64,000 nucleotides of DNA from Meghimatium bilineatum. Its lineage: Eukaryota; Mollusca; Gastropoda; Stylommatophora; Philomycidae. The notes below the pieces were generated by a model. It was not told the origin of the DNA, did no database searches, and saw only the letters and a list, made by a program, of their open reading frames with translations. This document shows positions 23,901 to 33,849 of the stretch, one piece after another. Every line of letters begins with the position of its first letter. The stretch's first letter is position 1. Location of the stretch: positions 11,301,212-11,365,211 of the forward strand of contig CM067311.1 of the NCBI GenBank assembly GCA_034231615.1, written 5' to 3'. The position numbers and the translations under genes are program-made.

Positions 23901-24339
23901 CTAGGAAAGAAATCATGTGTGAAACATAGACACTATGCATTTTGGCAATTTAATTAATTTGAGGGTCTCCTCATTCATGTGAAATTTTGCACCGGCCAGC
24001 TTTTCGACCGTCTGTAAAGACGCAAAAAGCCATAATTTTGTATGTTTTCTTTTAACTATATCAAGACCTTGTTTTAATGTATTCAGGTAGAGGGTAACTT
24101 TGTTTCATAAAATGGGGTCGCAGATAAGTTTGTTTCTGTAAAATGGGGTCATGACTAGAAAATATTTCAGAATCAGAGCGGTTGATATAGAAGAAATCTA
24201 TTATTTCTGAGACATGTCTCTAATTCTGTGACAATCATTCTTTGATATACTTCTGTCATTCATTGTGGTTAAAAAAAAATATGACAAAACACTTCATTAT
24301 AATTTTCAACAATTTTACTTACATTAAATATCTATTCTA
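23901..24339. other. No recognisable gene
   Basis: Contains a short imperfect duplication with ATAAAATGGGGTCGCAG and TGTAAAATGGGGTCATG about 30 bp apart near 24,110-24,150. Nothing else is assignable. Confidence 0.4.
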
Positions 24340-24485
24340 TCTATAAACCTGCACCCATCAGGGTCATAAAGATACCACATTGAAATCTTTAGCACACAGT
24401 CCCCCAGTGAGGTGAAAATTCTTGAGACTAACAGGAATCGAACCAGGCCCATTCTAGCGGCACCAAATCGCCTTGCAAGGTATGG
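24340..24485 (-). repeat. tRNA-derived SINE (minus strand)
   Basis: Read on the minus strand, a polymerase III B-box-like GGTTCGATTCC lies in a tRNA-like context, followed by a body that ends near the CCCTGATGGGTGCAGG stretch. A related body is at 45,175-45,245 (CAGGGTCGTAGGGGTACCAC), so it is a repeat family rather than a tRNA gene. Confidence 0.6.
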
Positions 24486-24539
24486 TTTTATTAGCATTAC
24501 ATTTGCGTGAAATGAGATGTTTGAGGAAAACGAAAAATA

Positions 24540-24905
24540 TTAAACATTGCGACCAACGGAGAAATGAAGATATCAGAGAAGAAATAAAATCCATCTCAAG
24601 TCAAGACTAAATCGAGAGACAGCAAACAAGGTGGTTTAACCAAATCATTAGAATGGAACCACAACAACCCGCACTTTGTGCATACAACAGCTGAAGATCG
24701 GGCTACAAGAAACAAGGAAGACCAAGAATTAGATGAGTGGATATAATCAAAGAAACCTTAAAGAGACACGTGCTGACGATAACCAAAGTCTGACAACTCC
24801 AACTTCTCCCACGACATTTAACAACACAATTGGAGGACCCATGTAATAGGACAGCAAAGTACACCCCTAAATCTCCCTCTTTGGGCACCCTAATAATGAA
24901 GCCCT
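24540..24905 (+). mobile_element. LINE 3' end fragment
   Basis: Encodes a degenerate tail with QTRWFNQIIRMEPQQ and KQGRPRIR followed by a stop, then IIKETLKRHVLT. It resembles the tail at 3,595-3,865. Frame breaks at about 24,600 and 24,735 show decay. Confidence 0.7.
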
Positions 24906-25104
24906 GATTGTTTCCATTTATGGGTAGTAGGGTTAGTAAAGCTCCATTAAGAGGTTTCAGCAGCTCTAGTTAATATTTTTCTTTTCCACTCTTCATATTC
25001 CACTACTGAAGTTATTTGTTGATGCATATCTGCAGTCTGTTCTACTTTCTGTCTTCTGTATCTCTCATCATCTGAAAATTAGAAAAGTTAAAAAAAGGGG
25101 TTCA

Positions 25105-25345
25105 AAAGTTATAGAGGATTGACTTCATTGTACATGGTTTCACATATGTACTCGTTACTCTCGTCACACTGCCTGCCAAGAGTACCACTTATAGCATGTA
25201 ACTCTGTAGCTTCAAGTAATAACCCACAGGGATCTCTGAAAAAATCCACTTTATACACAAGATGACATGAGCCAGATTCAAACTCATGACCTCTTGAACT
25301 CAAGTCGAACAGCTTAACCCCATTACACTAGGGAGATCCCCTTGA
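25105..25345 (-). repeat. tRNA-derived SINE (minus strand)
   Basis: On the minus strand the head reads CCCTAGTGTAATGGGGTTAA (A-box-like) and about 35 bp later GAGTTTGAATC (B-box-like), followed by an unrelated body ending near 25,105. This spacing matches an internal polymerase III promoter of a tRNA-derived SINE. The arms do not make a full functional tRNA. Confidence 0.75.
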
Positions 25346-25899
25346 AAATTAGAAAGTTGTGACAAATCTTCAAATTAATAATATAGACTTTAATTAATGT
25401 TTTATTTGGGTCAGTACACATCAAGGCCAGCCACTTGTCATGGATATGAAGATTTATTCGCCCCCAGTATGTTGACAGGATCTTAAAGTGTTGCGCAGAT
25501 AGCAACACTATGACCTGTCATGTATGTTGTTAAAGATAAATAAGGAGATTTGGGGTTGGCATGACCGATACCATAGAGTATTAAAGTAACCTAGAAGTCA
25601 TTCTGAAGTTGGAATGTGTTGGCAGAAAGGCGAGATATCGCAGATAAGCTGTAAACCACATATAATGAACTCAGTTCTCTAGGCTCATCCTTCGACATGG
25701 CTTTATGGTCACTTTGACCCATGTGATAGGATAGAAAAGTACACCCCTAAAGCTCCTTAGCTGTCTCTTACGACACGCATAACAGGTCACAATGTTGCTA
25801 TAATTTGATCCCCTTTTGGGCATCAGCAGATCAATAGAATAATGTCAAGTCTGTCCTTGTTTGGAATGCGTGCATACGTAATAGTTCGTCTATAAGCAG
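25346..25899. repeat. SINE family 1 remnant in otherwise unassigned sequence
   Basis: About 25,595-25,710 resembles the body of SINE family 1 (GAAAGGCGAGATATCGCAG, then AAGCTGTAAACCACA and TTCTCTAGGCTC). The remainder shows no gene I recognise. The phrase AAGTACACCCCTAAA occurs here and at 24,860, another shared short repeat. Confidence 0.5.
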
Positions 25900-25959
25900 A
25901 ATATGGAACGAACTTGGACATTATGCACAGGTTCATTGAAAGTTTGTCATGGTGTACAC

Positions 25960-27345
25960 AGTTTTCATGTAGTCAATAATTTTACGTCAATAATCTTACT
26001 GGTAAGTAGAGAGGGTCTGTGGAAGATTCTGGCAAAGTATGGATGTCCACAGAATTTTATCTCAATGGTGCAGCAATTGCATGATGGAATGCAAGCTAGA
26101 GTTCAGGATGATGGAGAGTTATCTGAAACCTTTCCTGTCTCAAATGGAGTAAAACAAGGATGTGTATTAGCACCTACCCTATTTAGCATCATGTTCTCTG
26201 CTATGTTGGATGATGCTTTCAGAGATCTAGACCTGGGAGTAAACATCACCTATCGCATAGATGGAAAATTGTTCAACCTTCGGCGGCTTCGAGCAAAAAC
26301 CAAAGTTAAATCACACACAATCAGGGATCTTCTATTTGCTGATGACTGTGCCCTAAATGCCAACTCTGAGGCTGATCTACAATGTATTATAGACAGATTC
26401 TCCAAAGCCTGTACCAACTTTGGGCTTACCATTAACACAGAGAAAACAGAAGTCATGTTACAACCAGCACTTGGCAAAAGCTATCTCGAGCCCTGCATAA
26501 AGGTAAATGGTGTAGCACTGAAAGTTGTGAATAGATTCACATATCTAGGCAGTACGTTATCACAAAATTCTAACGTTGATGATGAAGTGTATACAAAGAT
26601 CGCCAAAGCAAGCAGTACTTTCGGCAGATTGTACGCAAATGTTTGGCGTAGAAATGGCATTAACCTACAGACTAAGCTGAAAGTTTACAGAGCAGTGGTA
26701 CATCCATTGCTGCTATACGCTAGTGAAACATGGACTGTGTATAGACGTCATGTGAAAAAACTCATACAAATCATTTTCATACAAATTGTCTCAGAAAAGT
26801 TATGAACATCTGATGGCAAGACAAGATTCCAGATACCACTGTCCTTGATAGAGCTGGTATCCCAAGCATTGACACGATCCTGATGCAGACACAGATTCGT
26901 TGGGCAGGTCATTTGGTGCGTATGCCAGCCCATCGTCTGCCAAAGATACTTCTCTATGGTGAGCTAGAGAAGGGTATACGATCTCAAGGTGGCTAAAGGA
27001 AGCGCTACAAGGACTCGTTAAAGGACTCACTGAAAGCCTTTGAAATAGACCACGATACGTGGGAAGAACTTGCACAAAATAGATCTACATAGCGTTCTAA
27101 AATAAAAAAGAGCACATCATCTTGTGAAAAGAAGAGAAATGCAGCAGCTCAACAGCGGAGAGCAGCTAGAAAGTCACGGATAGACCAAGATCCGTCTACA
27201 GTCGTTATTCCATGTCCAAACTGTCCAAGGACATTTACAGCTCGAATAGGGCTCATTACCCATCTACGAACTCATAATCAAGGACATAACTAAAATTGAA
27301 TTTTCAAAAGTGGATGTAACAAATGGTCATCATCACTTGTGATGG
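25960..27345 (+). mobile_element. Non-LTR retrotransposon: reverse transcriptase and C2H2-encoding 3' end
   Basis: A 5'-truncated LINE. The reverse transcriptase frame (to 26,805) has a GLWKILAKYGCPQ block, the template-grip block NGVKQGCVLAPTLFSIM (about 26,146-26,195), the catalytic LLFADDCALN (about 26,325-26,355), TINTEKTEVM, and FTYLGSTLS. The CS motif in the next block is preserved as HPLLLYASETWTVY. A frameshift at about 26,750-26,800 then splits off the tail: RWQDKIPDT-like residues, and near 27,205-27,290 a single C2H2 finger encoded as CPNCPRTFTARIGLITHLRTH. The 3' end TCATCACTTGTGATGGACGA is shared with 1-612 and 44,340-44,430. The clade is not certain. Confidence 0.9.
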
Positions 27346-27519
27346 ACGAACAACAATTTTACATCACTTGCAGAGCATGTTGCCACAAATAACAAAAATG
27401 GCTAATGTTAGTGAAATTATGCCATGATTTAATGAGAAGGGATAATGCTAGAGTTTGGGAGGGAGAGGTGTTTGGGGGGAGAGGGAGAGGTGTTAGGCGC
27501 AGTGTTACAACTAATTCTG

Positions 27520-27815
27520 AGGAGAACGGTAGCCTAGTTGAAAGTGAGCTTACTTGCTATCACTGGATTACAGCATGCCAGGTTCAAAACCTTGTCCAGA
27601 CAAACAAAAATTCATGTTGTGATTTCTTGCTGGACATGACCACTCCTCCTGTCGACTCAGCTGTAAATGGGGTACCTGACTCATGAGTTAGGGGAGGATA
27701 AGACAGTAAGAAAGGAAACTGGCCACCTCACTTAATAGCTGCTGCGGCTTAGTGCATGAAGTTATATTCATCCGTGACATCAGGTGGCTGTCATGGGACC
27801 TACCTTTACCTACAA
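27520..27815 (+). repeat. tRNA-derived SINE (plus strand)
   Basis: The head contains GGTAGCCTAGTTGAAAG (A-box-like) and AGGTTCAAAACC (B-box-like) about 50 bp apart. The body follows with ACCACTCCTCCTGTCGACTC and GCTGCGGCTTAGT, ending in CCTTTACCTAC. Bodies of the same family occur twice inside the minisatellite at 61.2-62.2 kb. Confidence 0.85.
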
Positions 27816-28364
27816 CTAATTCTAATTATCACCCACTCCTACTATACGTCTGTGTTTCAAAAACTGTGTTCTTCCTATTTTCGTTAATTATTTCCCCTGG
27901 CGTAAAACTATTAAACAATTGCATTCTGTAATGTCAGAAACTATAAAAAAATTTATGATCAATTCTTTAAAAACTATGAGCGCAGTAAACATTGGTAGGC
28001 ACACGTTCCAGACATGAACCGTTATTTCTTCTTCTGCATTCATTCTCAAACTCTTGTAAACTAGCAGAATGTATTCTGGAGAACAGAATCTATCAAATCA
28101 AGGTTTACAGCTTGGCTGAGATATCTGCTCGTTTCAGCACAACAAACCCAATTTAGTACAGCTTTGTCACAGCTTAGTACAGCACTGACGTCACATGAGT
28201 CCATTCATTATTTGTGGTTTGAAATAAAAATTATTCCCATGGTTAAACCAGACATCAGGAAGTTGGGTACTAGGGCTCAAATCTGAGAAGGTTGAGGAAT
28301 GGTACCATATTAATTTAGCAAGTGTTGTCGAGGACCCTATTCAGGCTGTTTCTGGTATTTTTCT
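27816..28364. other. No recognisable gene; weak SINE family 3 remnant
   Basis: 28,025-28,100 has a weak match to the start of SINE family 3 (TTCTTCTTCTGCATTCATTC, CTAGCAGAATG). Nothing else is assignable. Confidence 0.4.
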
Positions 28365-28530
28365 TCAGCGTCCATTCCAAAACTCCCGCTGGATATCTCT
28401 TGCAGCAGAACAATGGTCTTACTAAATTTCTAGCAGAATTTAGTCCACAGAATTAAAATTCTCTGCGTTGTGTCACCGTTTTATTTGCACCAATAATACG
28501 ACACATCCATCTTTGATGTGGGTGTCTGGT
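28365..28530. repeat. SINE family 3 copy
   Basis: Matches 3,405-3,575 and 55,470-55,640 (TCTTCAGCGTCCATTCC ... ACACATCCATCTTTG). Confidence 0.65.
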
Positions 28531-28664
28531 CAACCACTCACTAGACAGCTGAGCACTTATGGGAAACCGTGTGTTATGACATTGGTTCATACGTACCTAT
28601 ATTACCTTTACTTTTTACAGTTTATCCCAAATCGTCATTATCGACTATGACAGACGAACATGAC

Positions 28665-28740
28665 AGGGTGATCATGCAGTCTCTGGGTTACATCCTGCTA
28701 ATATGCAGGAGTTTAAACGAACACAGAAGAAGAGTGCCCA
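28665..28740 (+). repeat. SINE family 1, 3' end
   Basis: TACATCCTGCTAATATGCAG followed by GAACACAGAAGAAGA, the shared SINE tail. Confidence 0.7.
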
Positions 28741-28776
28741 AAGAACACTAGAAAATGCCCCAAGCAAATGGATTCA

Positions 28777-29085
28777 TCAAACTCTGTGGTCTGTATCAAA
28801 AGATGAAAAAAAAACAACATCTGCCAACTCAGTCAGATGTCTGCCAAAATTAATTAACATCTTTCTGTAGATATCTGTCTCTATAGGCCAGCGTTCCTCC
28901 TTTAACTGATTTAGTGAAATGCAGTCTTGCGGGATATGTTCCGCTGTCTGCCCACATGGACACAGAGGTAATGTTACCAATCTTGGATGAATATATAGTA
29001 TAAGAAATATAACAAAATAGAGGACGACAAATACACTGATATTGTTACTACCTTGAATTTGAACTTCTACGACCTCCAACAAACT
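28777..29085 (-). pseudogene. C-terminal end of an RNase H-type LINE
   Basis: The minus strand encodes LVTLPLCPCGQTAEHIPQDC, a Cys/His cluster typical of LINE C-termini, then LKEERWPIETDIYRKM. Related ends are at 33,000-33,175 (minus) and 40,665-41,230 (plus, with part of RNase H). Only the last part of the element is present. Confidence 0.8.
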
Positions 29086-29309
29086 CCTCTTTGTACTTTT
29101 TACTTGTGGACTTTTGTCTGTGGATTGATGATTTATTCATTGCAGACATTTAATATTTACTTTTAATGATACAAAAATGGGCATAGAATAGAAGAGATCA
29201 AACATTTCAAAAGATGTAGAGTTTCAGTTTTACTTACATCAAATATTGACACACAGTTAATCCGAAGTAATAAATGAATAGGCAAAAAAGATTCTGGCAA
29301 GGACCGTCT

Positions 29310-29600
29310 TCGCCCTTGTTGCTCGGCCTGAAAGGGGAGAAAATAATAGTGAAACTTTTACATTTCCATGCATGTTGTAAGAGGTGACTCAGGCTTTTAG
29401 GGGGTGGAGTTGACTGTCACATCCCTTACAAGGTCAAGTCACATAGGAACCATGCTAAAGTCAAATGTGTCAGGCCCAATGGCCAAGATATCACAGCCAA
29501 GCTGCAAGCCACAACACAGTTGAGTGCATTTAATTCTCCAGACTACATCCTGTTAATCTGAAGGAGTTTGAAAAAACGCAGACGAAAAGGGCCTCCTTAA
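29310..29600 (+). repeat. SINE family 1 copy
   Basis: Nearly full-length: TTGCTCGGCCTGAAAGGGG head, CCATGCATGTTGTAAGAGG, GGCCAAGATATCACAGCCAA, then the CTACATCCTGTTAATCTG block and a tail AAAAAACGCAGACGAAAAGG. Confidence 0.8.
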
Positions 29601-29869
29601 TATGACACTGGAGAAATTATGATGGGTGCACAGAACAAAGAGTAGCAGTGCTTGATGATGTTCTGCTAAAGAAACATCACATTAAAGAAGCTATTGGTTA
29701 ATCCATGTTATTGTACTTCAAGGCAAACCCACAATTCTCCATCTCCCTCAGAAGATGTCAAAGGATATACATGCCGATAGTCTCCATGGCTAGCTAGCTG
29801 GATAAACACTCTTAATTCTACTTGGCATGTTCTCAGTTCTATTTATACCATAAATAATAATGAATAGCC

Positions 29870-30150
29870 GCCCATGTGTTACCAAGGCCCAAGAGGGGAG
29901 TAAAGAATAGCAACACTGTTTACCTTCCATGCTTGTCTAAGTGGCGACTAAGGAGGTTATGGAATGGAGTTGGCTGTCCCATTCCATATAGGGTCAACAT
30001 GACCCAAAGCCATGCTAAAGTTGTATGTGTCAGACTGAAAGGCGAAAATATTGCAGCATTGCTGTAAACCACACACAACACATTCCGTTCTCTGGACTAC
30101 ATCCTGCTAATTTGGAGGAGTTTGAGAATCAGTGAAGAAGAAGATAATGA
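29870..30150 (+). repeat. SINE family 1 copy
   Basis: Good copy: TGTTACCAAGGCCCAAGAGG head, CTTCCATGCTTGTCTAAG, CCCATTCCATATAGGGTC, TTCTCTGGACTACATCCTGC, tail CAGTGAAGAAGAAG. Confidence 0.85.
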
Positions 30151-30540
30151 ATTTCCTTGGATGCAGCATGGATACCTCCTGGATACCTCATCTATCCCAG
30201 TGTCCACTCCAGCAAGTGACCAGTGTTTATTATCTTAAATTCACAGATACAAGTCTGCCTGCTCTCTTATTACTACGAATATCAGCACATCCAGGGCAAT
30301 AGATCAACTAGATACCCAGAAGTTTAGAAATAGTTATAGTTTTGACAATGGATGTTCTGAATATTGTGTTCATTCGTATATTGTCAAAAGGAGCAGCTAT
30401 CACAGACAAGTTGTAAACCATGAAGAATTAAAGACTTATAGTATTGACTTTAACCCCCATCATCATACTGGAAGCAATTATTCTCTATTTCCCATTGTGC
30501 TCCATGAGAACTCTCAATATCAATAGTTATAATAATCCCC
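30151..30540. other. No recognisable gene
   Basis: AT-rich sequence with nothing I can assign. Confidence 0.4.
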
Positions 30541-30790
30541 AAGCCAGATTTTTCTCATATTTTCAGATAAATCAAAAATCATGGAACTTACCAGTTCAAC
30601 AAATAACATCTCAGTAAACAATCAAATACTGGAAAAGGTCTCCAAAATTAATTACTTGGGTAGCCAAATGTTTGTTGACGGAGACTCAATGAAAGAAATA
30701 AATACACACATAGCAGTTGCAGTTAGCACATTTACCCAACTAACTAATATCTGAAAATCAAAAGATCTAGGAAGAAACACCAAGCTAAAG
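30541..30790 (+). pseudogene. LINE reverse transcriptase C-terminal part, split by MULE
   Basis: Encodes VSKINYLGSQMFVDGDSMKE followed by INTHIAVAVSTFTQL, the thumb-proximal region of LINE reverse transcriptases (YLG motif). It breaks at the MULE insertion and continues at 32,141 with CIVSVLTYERESW. Confidence 0.8.
30783..30790 (+). repeat. Target-site duplication, left copy (MULE)
   Basis: AGCTAAAG, repeated at 32,141-32,148. Confidence 0.8.
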
Positions 30791-32140
30791 GGTAACCAGA
30801 CAAAATATTCCCAGACAAAATACTGGTATACCAGACAAAATATCCCCAAGAATAAATACAAAGATAATATTTAAAATATTTCATACAAACTGTAATAAAC
30901 ATTAATGAACAATACAGCTCATAAATAATTATAATAAAGTCTTCAAATGATATGAATTGTCTCATAAATGATAAACATGAAATGAAGTTCTTTGATTGGG
31001 TTAACTACATGCTATGTTTTTCAAGAAGTTGATAGGCTCTGCTGGATTGTACAGTTTAACCATTGCTTTAATAGCATCATTGACACATTGGTAAACTTTT
31101 CGTTTCTTTATTGTTGGTTGACCAGTGGAAATCTGACTTCTCAAAAGTGCAGATGTATAATGTTGTTGCTGTAACTTCCGGACAAGTCTTGCTGCTGTTG
31201 GATGAGATACATTCACCATTGAATTAAATGCATTGTGCCAACCTTCAACAGCTTTGCTGTTTCTTGGCAGTTTATTCATGACACGATTGTGTTGATTCTA
31301 ATGGCGCACTGGAAATCGAGGCTGCGAATGGCGACTACGCTGAATCCATCCAATGTAGAAATCTTCGAAGTAATCAATGAGGAAATCCAGATCTGAGAAA
31401 CTATTAATACTGGTGAGATGTTCAAAAACAGTAATGACATCAGTTTCTGGTACAAATGCCAAAACCATCAGTTGTTGACTTTGAATAATTTTCATCAGAG
31501 ATATCCAGCTCCATTTTACCCTCCGACTGTAGTTTTCACCAAACGTTTTGTCCAAAGTGAAAATAACATCCTGATACTTGAGCTCGTGGAAATGCACATT
31601 CAAAAGCTTAAATTGAAGCTAATTAGAAATCAGCAGTTATTTTAAAATTGAGCTGAAGTTTTTTTCTACTGAAGATGGTCAAGTCCCTTATTTTGCACGT
31701 TCCTAGACCCCCCATATTGACTATTTTAGAGCTACGCACTGACCACACAAATGTCAACGTATTATGTTTACATAGGAGACAGACTTAGTCTAGTGACACT
31801 TCTGAATCTAGCCTATGTTTGTTATATTACTTTTTGAGTTTGTGGAAACACAATAATTTGAACAATAAAGGTGTTATTTTCACAGCCTTAGTCACTCCAT
31901 ATCTCTCCATGGTATGTTTGTATACAAGATGTCATACTATGTTTACATCTTATGTTTGCATAAAATCTGCCATATCTCCTAGGAGATTGTCATAAATTAC
32001 TTCACCAATTTTTCTATGTTACTATTACTATTACTTTTTTCCTAATTTTTGACTAATGTAGGAATATTTTGTCTGGAATATTATGTCCTGGGATATTTTG
32101 TCTGGGTATATTTTGTCTGGAAATATTTTGTCATGGAACC
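30791..32140 (-). mobile_element. Mutator-like element (MULE), 1,350 bp, 8-bp target duplication
   Basis: Left end GGTAACCAGACAAAAT; right end read inward GGTTCCATGACAAAAT; 12 of 16 positions agree. Both ends carry extra subterminal copies of CCAGACAAAATA or its complement (three on each side). Removing the element rejoins the surrounding LINE. The internal coding sequence on the minus strand is the C-terminal part of a MULE transposase, so the copy is internally deleted. Confidence 0.85.
31001..31603 (-). pseudogene. MULE transposase C-terminal region
   Basis: Two minus-strand frames, 31,603-31,298 and 31,279-31,001. The first has MVLAFVPETDVITVFEHL and IDYFEDFYIGW, the second NSKAVEGWHNAFNSMVNVSH and PTIKKRKVYQCVN. 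In MULE transposases the two parts are contiguous (FED-YIG followed by a PRTNNAVEGWH-like motif), so a frameshift near 31,280-31,300 separates them. The catalytic D-D-E core and zinc-binding N-terminus are not seen. Confidence 0.85.
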
Positions 32141-32610
32141 AGCTAAAGCTATTCAACTCCTGCATTGTCTCAGTATTAACATATGAAAGAGAAAGCTGGA
32201 AATCAACTCAAGCCACAGATCAAAAATTATCTTCGAAAACAAATGTCTCAGGAAACTGATGAACATAAAAAGGAGCTATTTCGTCACAAATAGTGATTTA
32301 AGAAACAAGCACGCCAAGAATATGTTTCAAACGTCATAAGAAAACATAGATGGAAATACCTGGGTTATGTTTTAAGATTAGATGAAAAGAGAATAAACCG
32401 ACAAGCCCTTACATGGATGCCTGATGGTAAAATAAAATGAAGAAGGCGTAAAGCAAACCTAAAAAATACCATGCTTAAAGAAGGGGAAATAACAGGCTGC
32501 AAGACCATACAAGAATTAAAACTGCAGGCAGAGGACTGCAACACATGGAGAATCAAAACCTCTGTCCTATGTGCCGACTGCGGCATGAAAGGAACAAATT
32601 AACTAACATA
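32141..32610 (+). pseudogene. LINE 3' part after MULE insertion
   Basis: Continues the LINE from 30,790 after the second AGCTAAAG. It encodes RHRWKYLGYVLRLDEKRINR and ALTWMPDGK, then EGEITGCKTIQELKLQAEDC before the 3' end. Several stops and shifts. The related tail at 36,440-36,725 (YIGHILRLKEDRIPRQAFMW) belongs to the same family. Confidence 0.8.
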
Positions 32611-32999
32611 TTTCTCACCACTATGGAGAGATCCAACAGGAAACACAATATAATCCTTCCTGGCTTTATTTGATACCAGTTGATTCATTTAAAGGTCTGC
32701 TTTTCCATTGTTAGATTTTCTGCATTATCTGTCAAGATTCTGTCTGTATTCATCAGTCATGTATGTGTAGTAAACCATTACCACACAAAGATAAGATCAA
32801 TAATATGTACTGAATGCAGTAAAACTGAAATCCAACAGGCAAAGCTTGGAACAGCGCAATGAAGTTTTGCTAATCACTGGAAACACTTGACCCATACCAT
32901 CAGAACTATCTGCAATCTGTTTACACTTGATCCATACAATCAGAACAATCTGCAATCTACATATAGTGGGTACAGTGATAGGTCTGCCAACCAGGTCAG
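32611..32999. other. No recognisable gene; one local duplication
   Basis: CAATCAGAACAATCTGCAATCT near 32,937 is a near repeat of CATCAGAACTATCTGCAATCT near 32,898. No gene is visible. Confidence 0.5.
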
Positions 33000-33175
33000 A
33001 TGGTCTGCCAAATTAATTTACAGTTTTCTGTGAATATCCATCTCTGTGGACCAGTGTTCCTCCTTTAACTGGTTTAATGAAATGCAGTCTTGCAGGATAT
33101 GTTCTGCTGTCTGTCCACATAGACACAGAGGTAATGTTACCAGTCTTGGATGAATATATAGTATATCTTCTTCTT
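33000..33175 (-). pseudogene. C-terminal end of an RNase H-type LINE
   Basis: The minus strand encodes LVTLPLCLCGQTAEHILQDC and LKEEHWSTEMDIHRKL, nearly the same as 28,777-29,000. A SINE tail follows directly at 33,165. Confidence 0.8.
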
Positions 33176-33385
33176 CTTCTTCAGCGTTCGCTCTCAAATA
33201 ATCACAGCAAATATTTAGTGTGATTTCCACCAGGGAGCGTGAAGTACGTTGTGCTGCAAATTCCACAGTAAAACTGTGATTATTTGCACCCCGGTTGGCC
33301 ACTTGTGGTCAGGACGTCCGAGGTCCAGCACATCCGTTTTCATCATTCCTTTATTTCGGGTTTGATCACTAATATATAGTATATG
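33165..33385 (-). repeat. SINE family 2 copy
   Basis: Minus-strand copy whose 3' tail reads GAGAGCGAACGCTGAAGAAG and body GTGCTGCAAATTCCACAG. Matches 2,905-3,042 and the 3' end of the long retroposon at 46,810. Confidence 0.75.
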
Positions 33386-33619
33386 AAATATAATTGTTGT
33401 AGTGTGACAAGTATGTCAACAACAATATATTCCCGTGATCAAATAAAAAAGAATAGCGAGACAACAGCATTACCAAGTTTTTGAGGGACATGTTTATTCA
33501 GCTGGATAATCAGTCTGTCTAAAGTTGCTTTCCTGACTCCACTTAGTTCTTTAAGTTTGGATAAGTCAATTTTAAGCTTCATTATCCTGTTTTGAGAAAG
33601 AACACAACTTTGTTAGCTA

Positions 33620-33840
33620 GTAGATACTCGTGTGAACTAGAAGACAGATGTGTGAACCAGAAGACGGTTGTCTGCACTAAGACAAACGTTGATCTAGAAG
33701 ACAGATGTGTAAGCTAGAAGACAGTTGTGTGAACTAGAAGACAGGTGTGTGAGCTAGAAGAGAGATTTGTGAGATAGAAGACAATCATGTGCACTAAGAC
33801 AAACGTTGATCTAGAAGAGAGATGAGTGAATTGTTAAAAT
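33620..33840. repeat. Minisatellite, about 22-bp unit
   Basis: Some ten degenerate copies of a unit like GTGAACTAGAAGACAGATGT, including two TGCACTAAGACAAACGTTGA variants about 120 bp apart. Confidence 0.85.
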
Positions 33841-33849
33841 ACATATTTA

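Noticed and set aside
25105-25345. A tRNA gene on the minus strand
   Set aside because: The A- and B-box-like motifs are there, but the head does not fold fully and runs into a long body, as in tRNA-derived SINEs.
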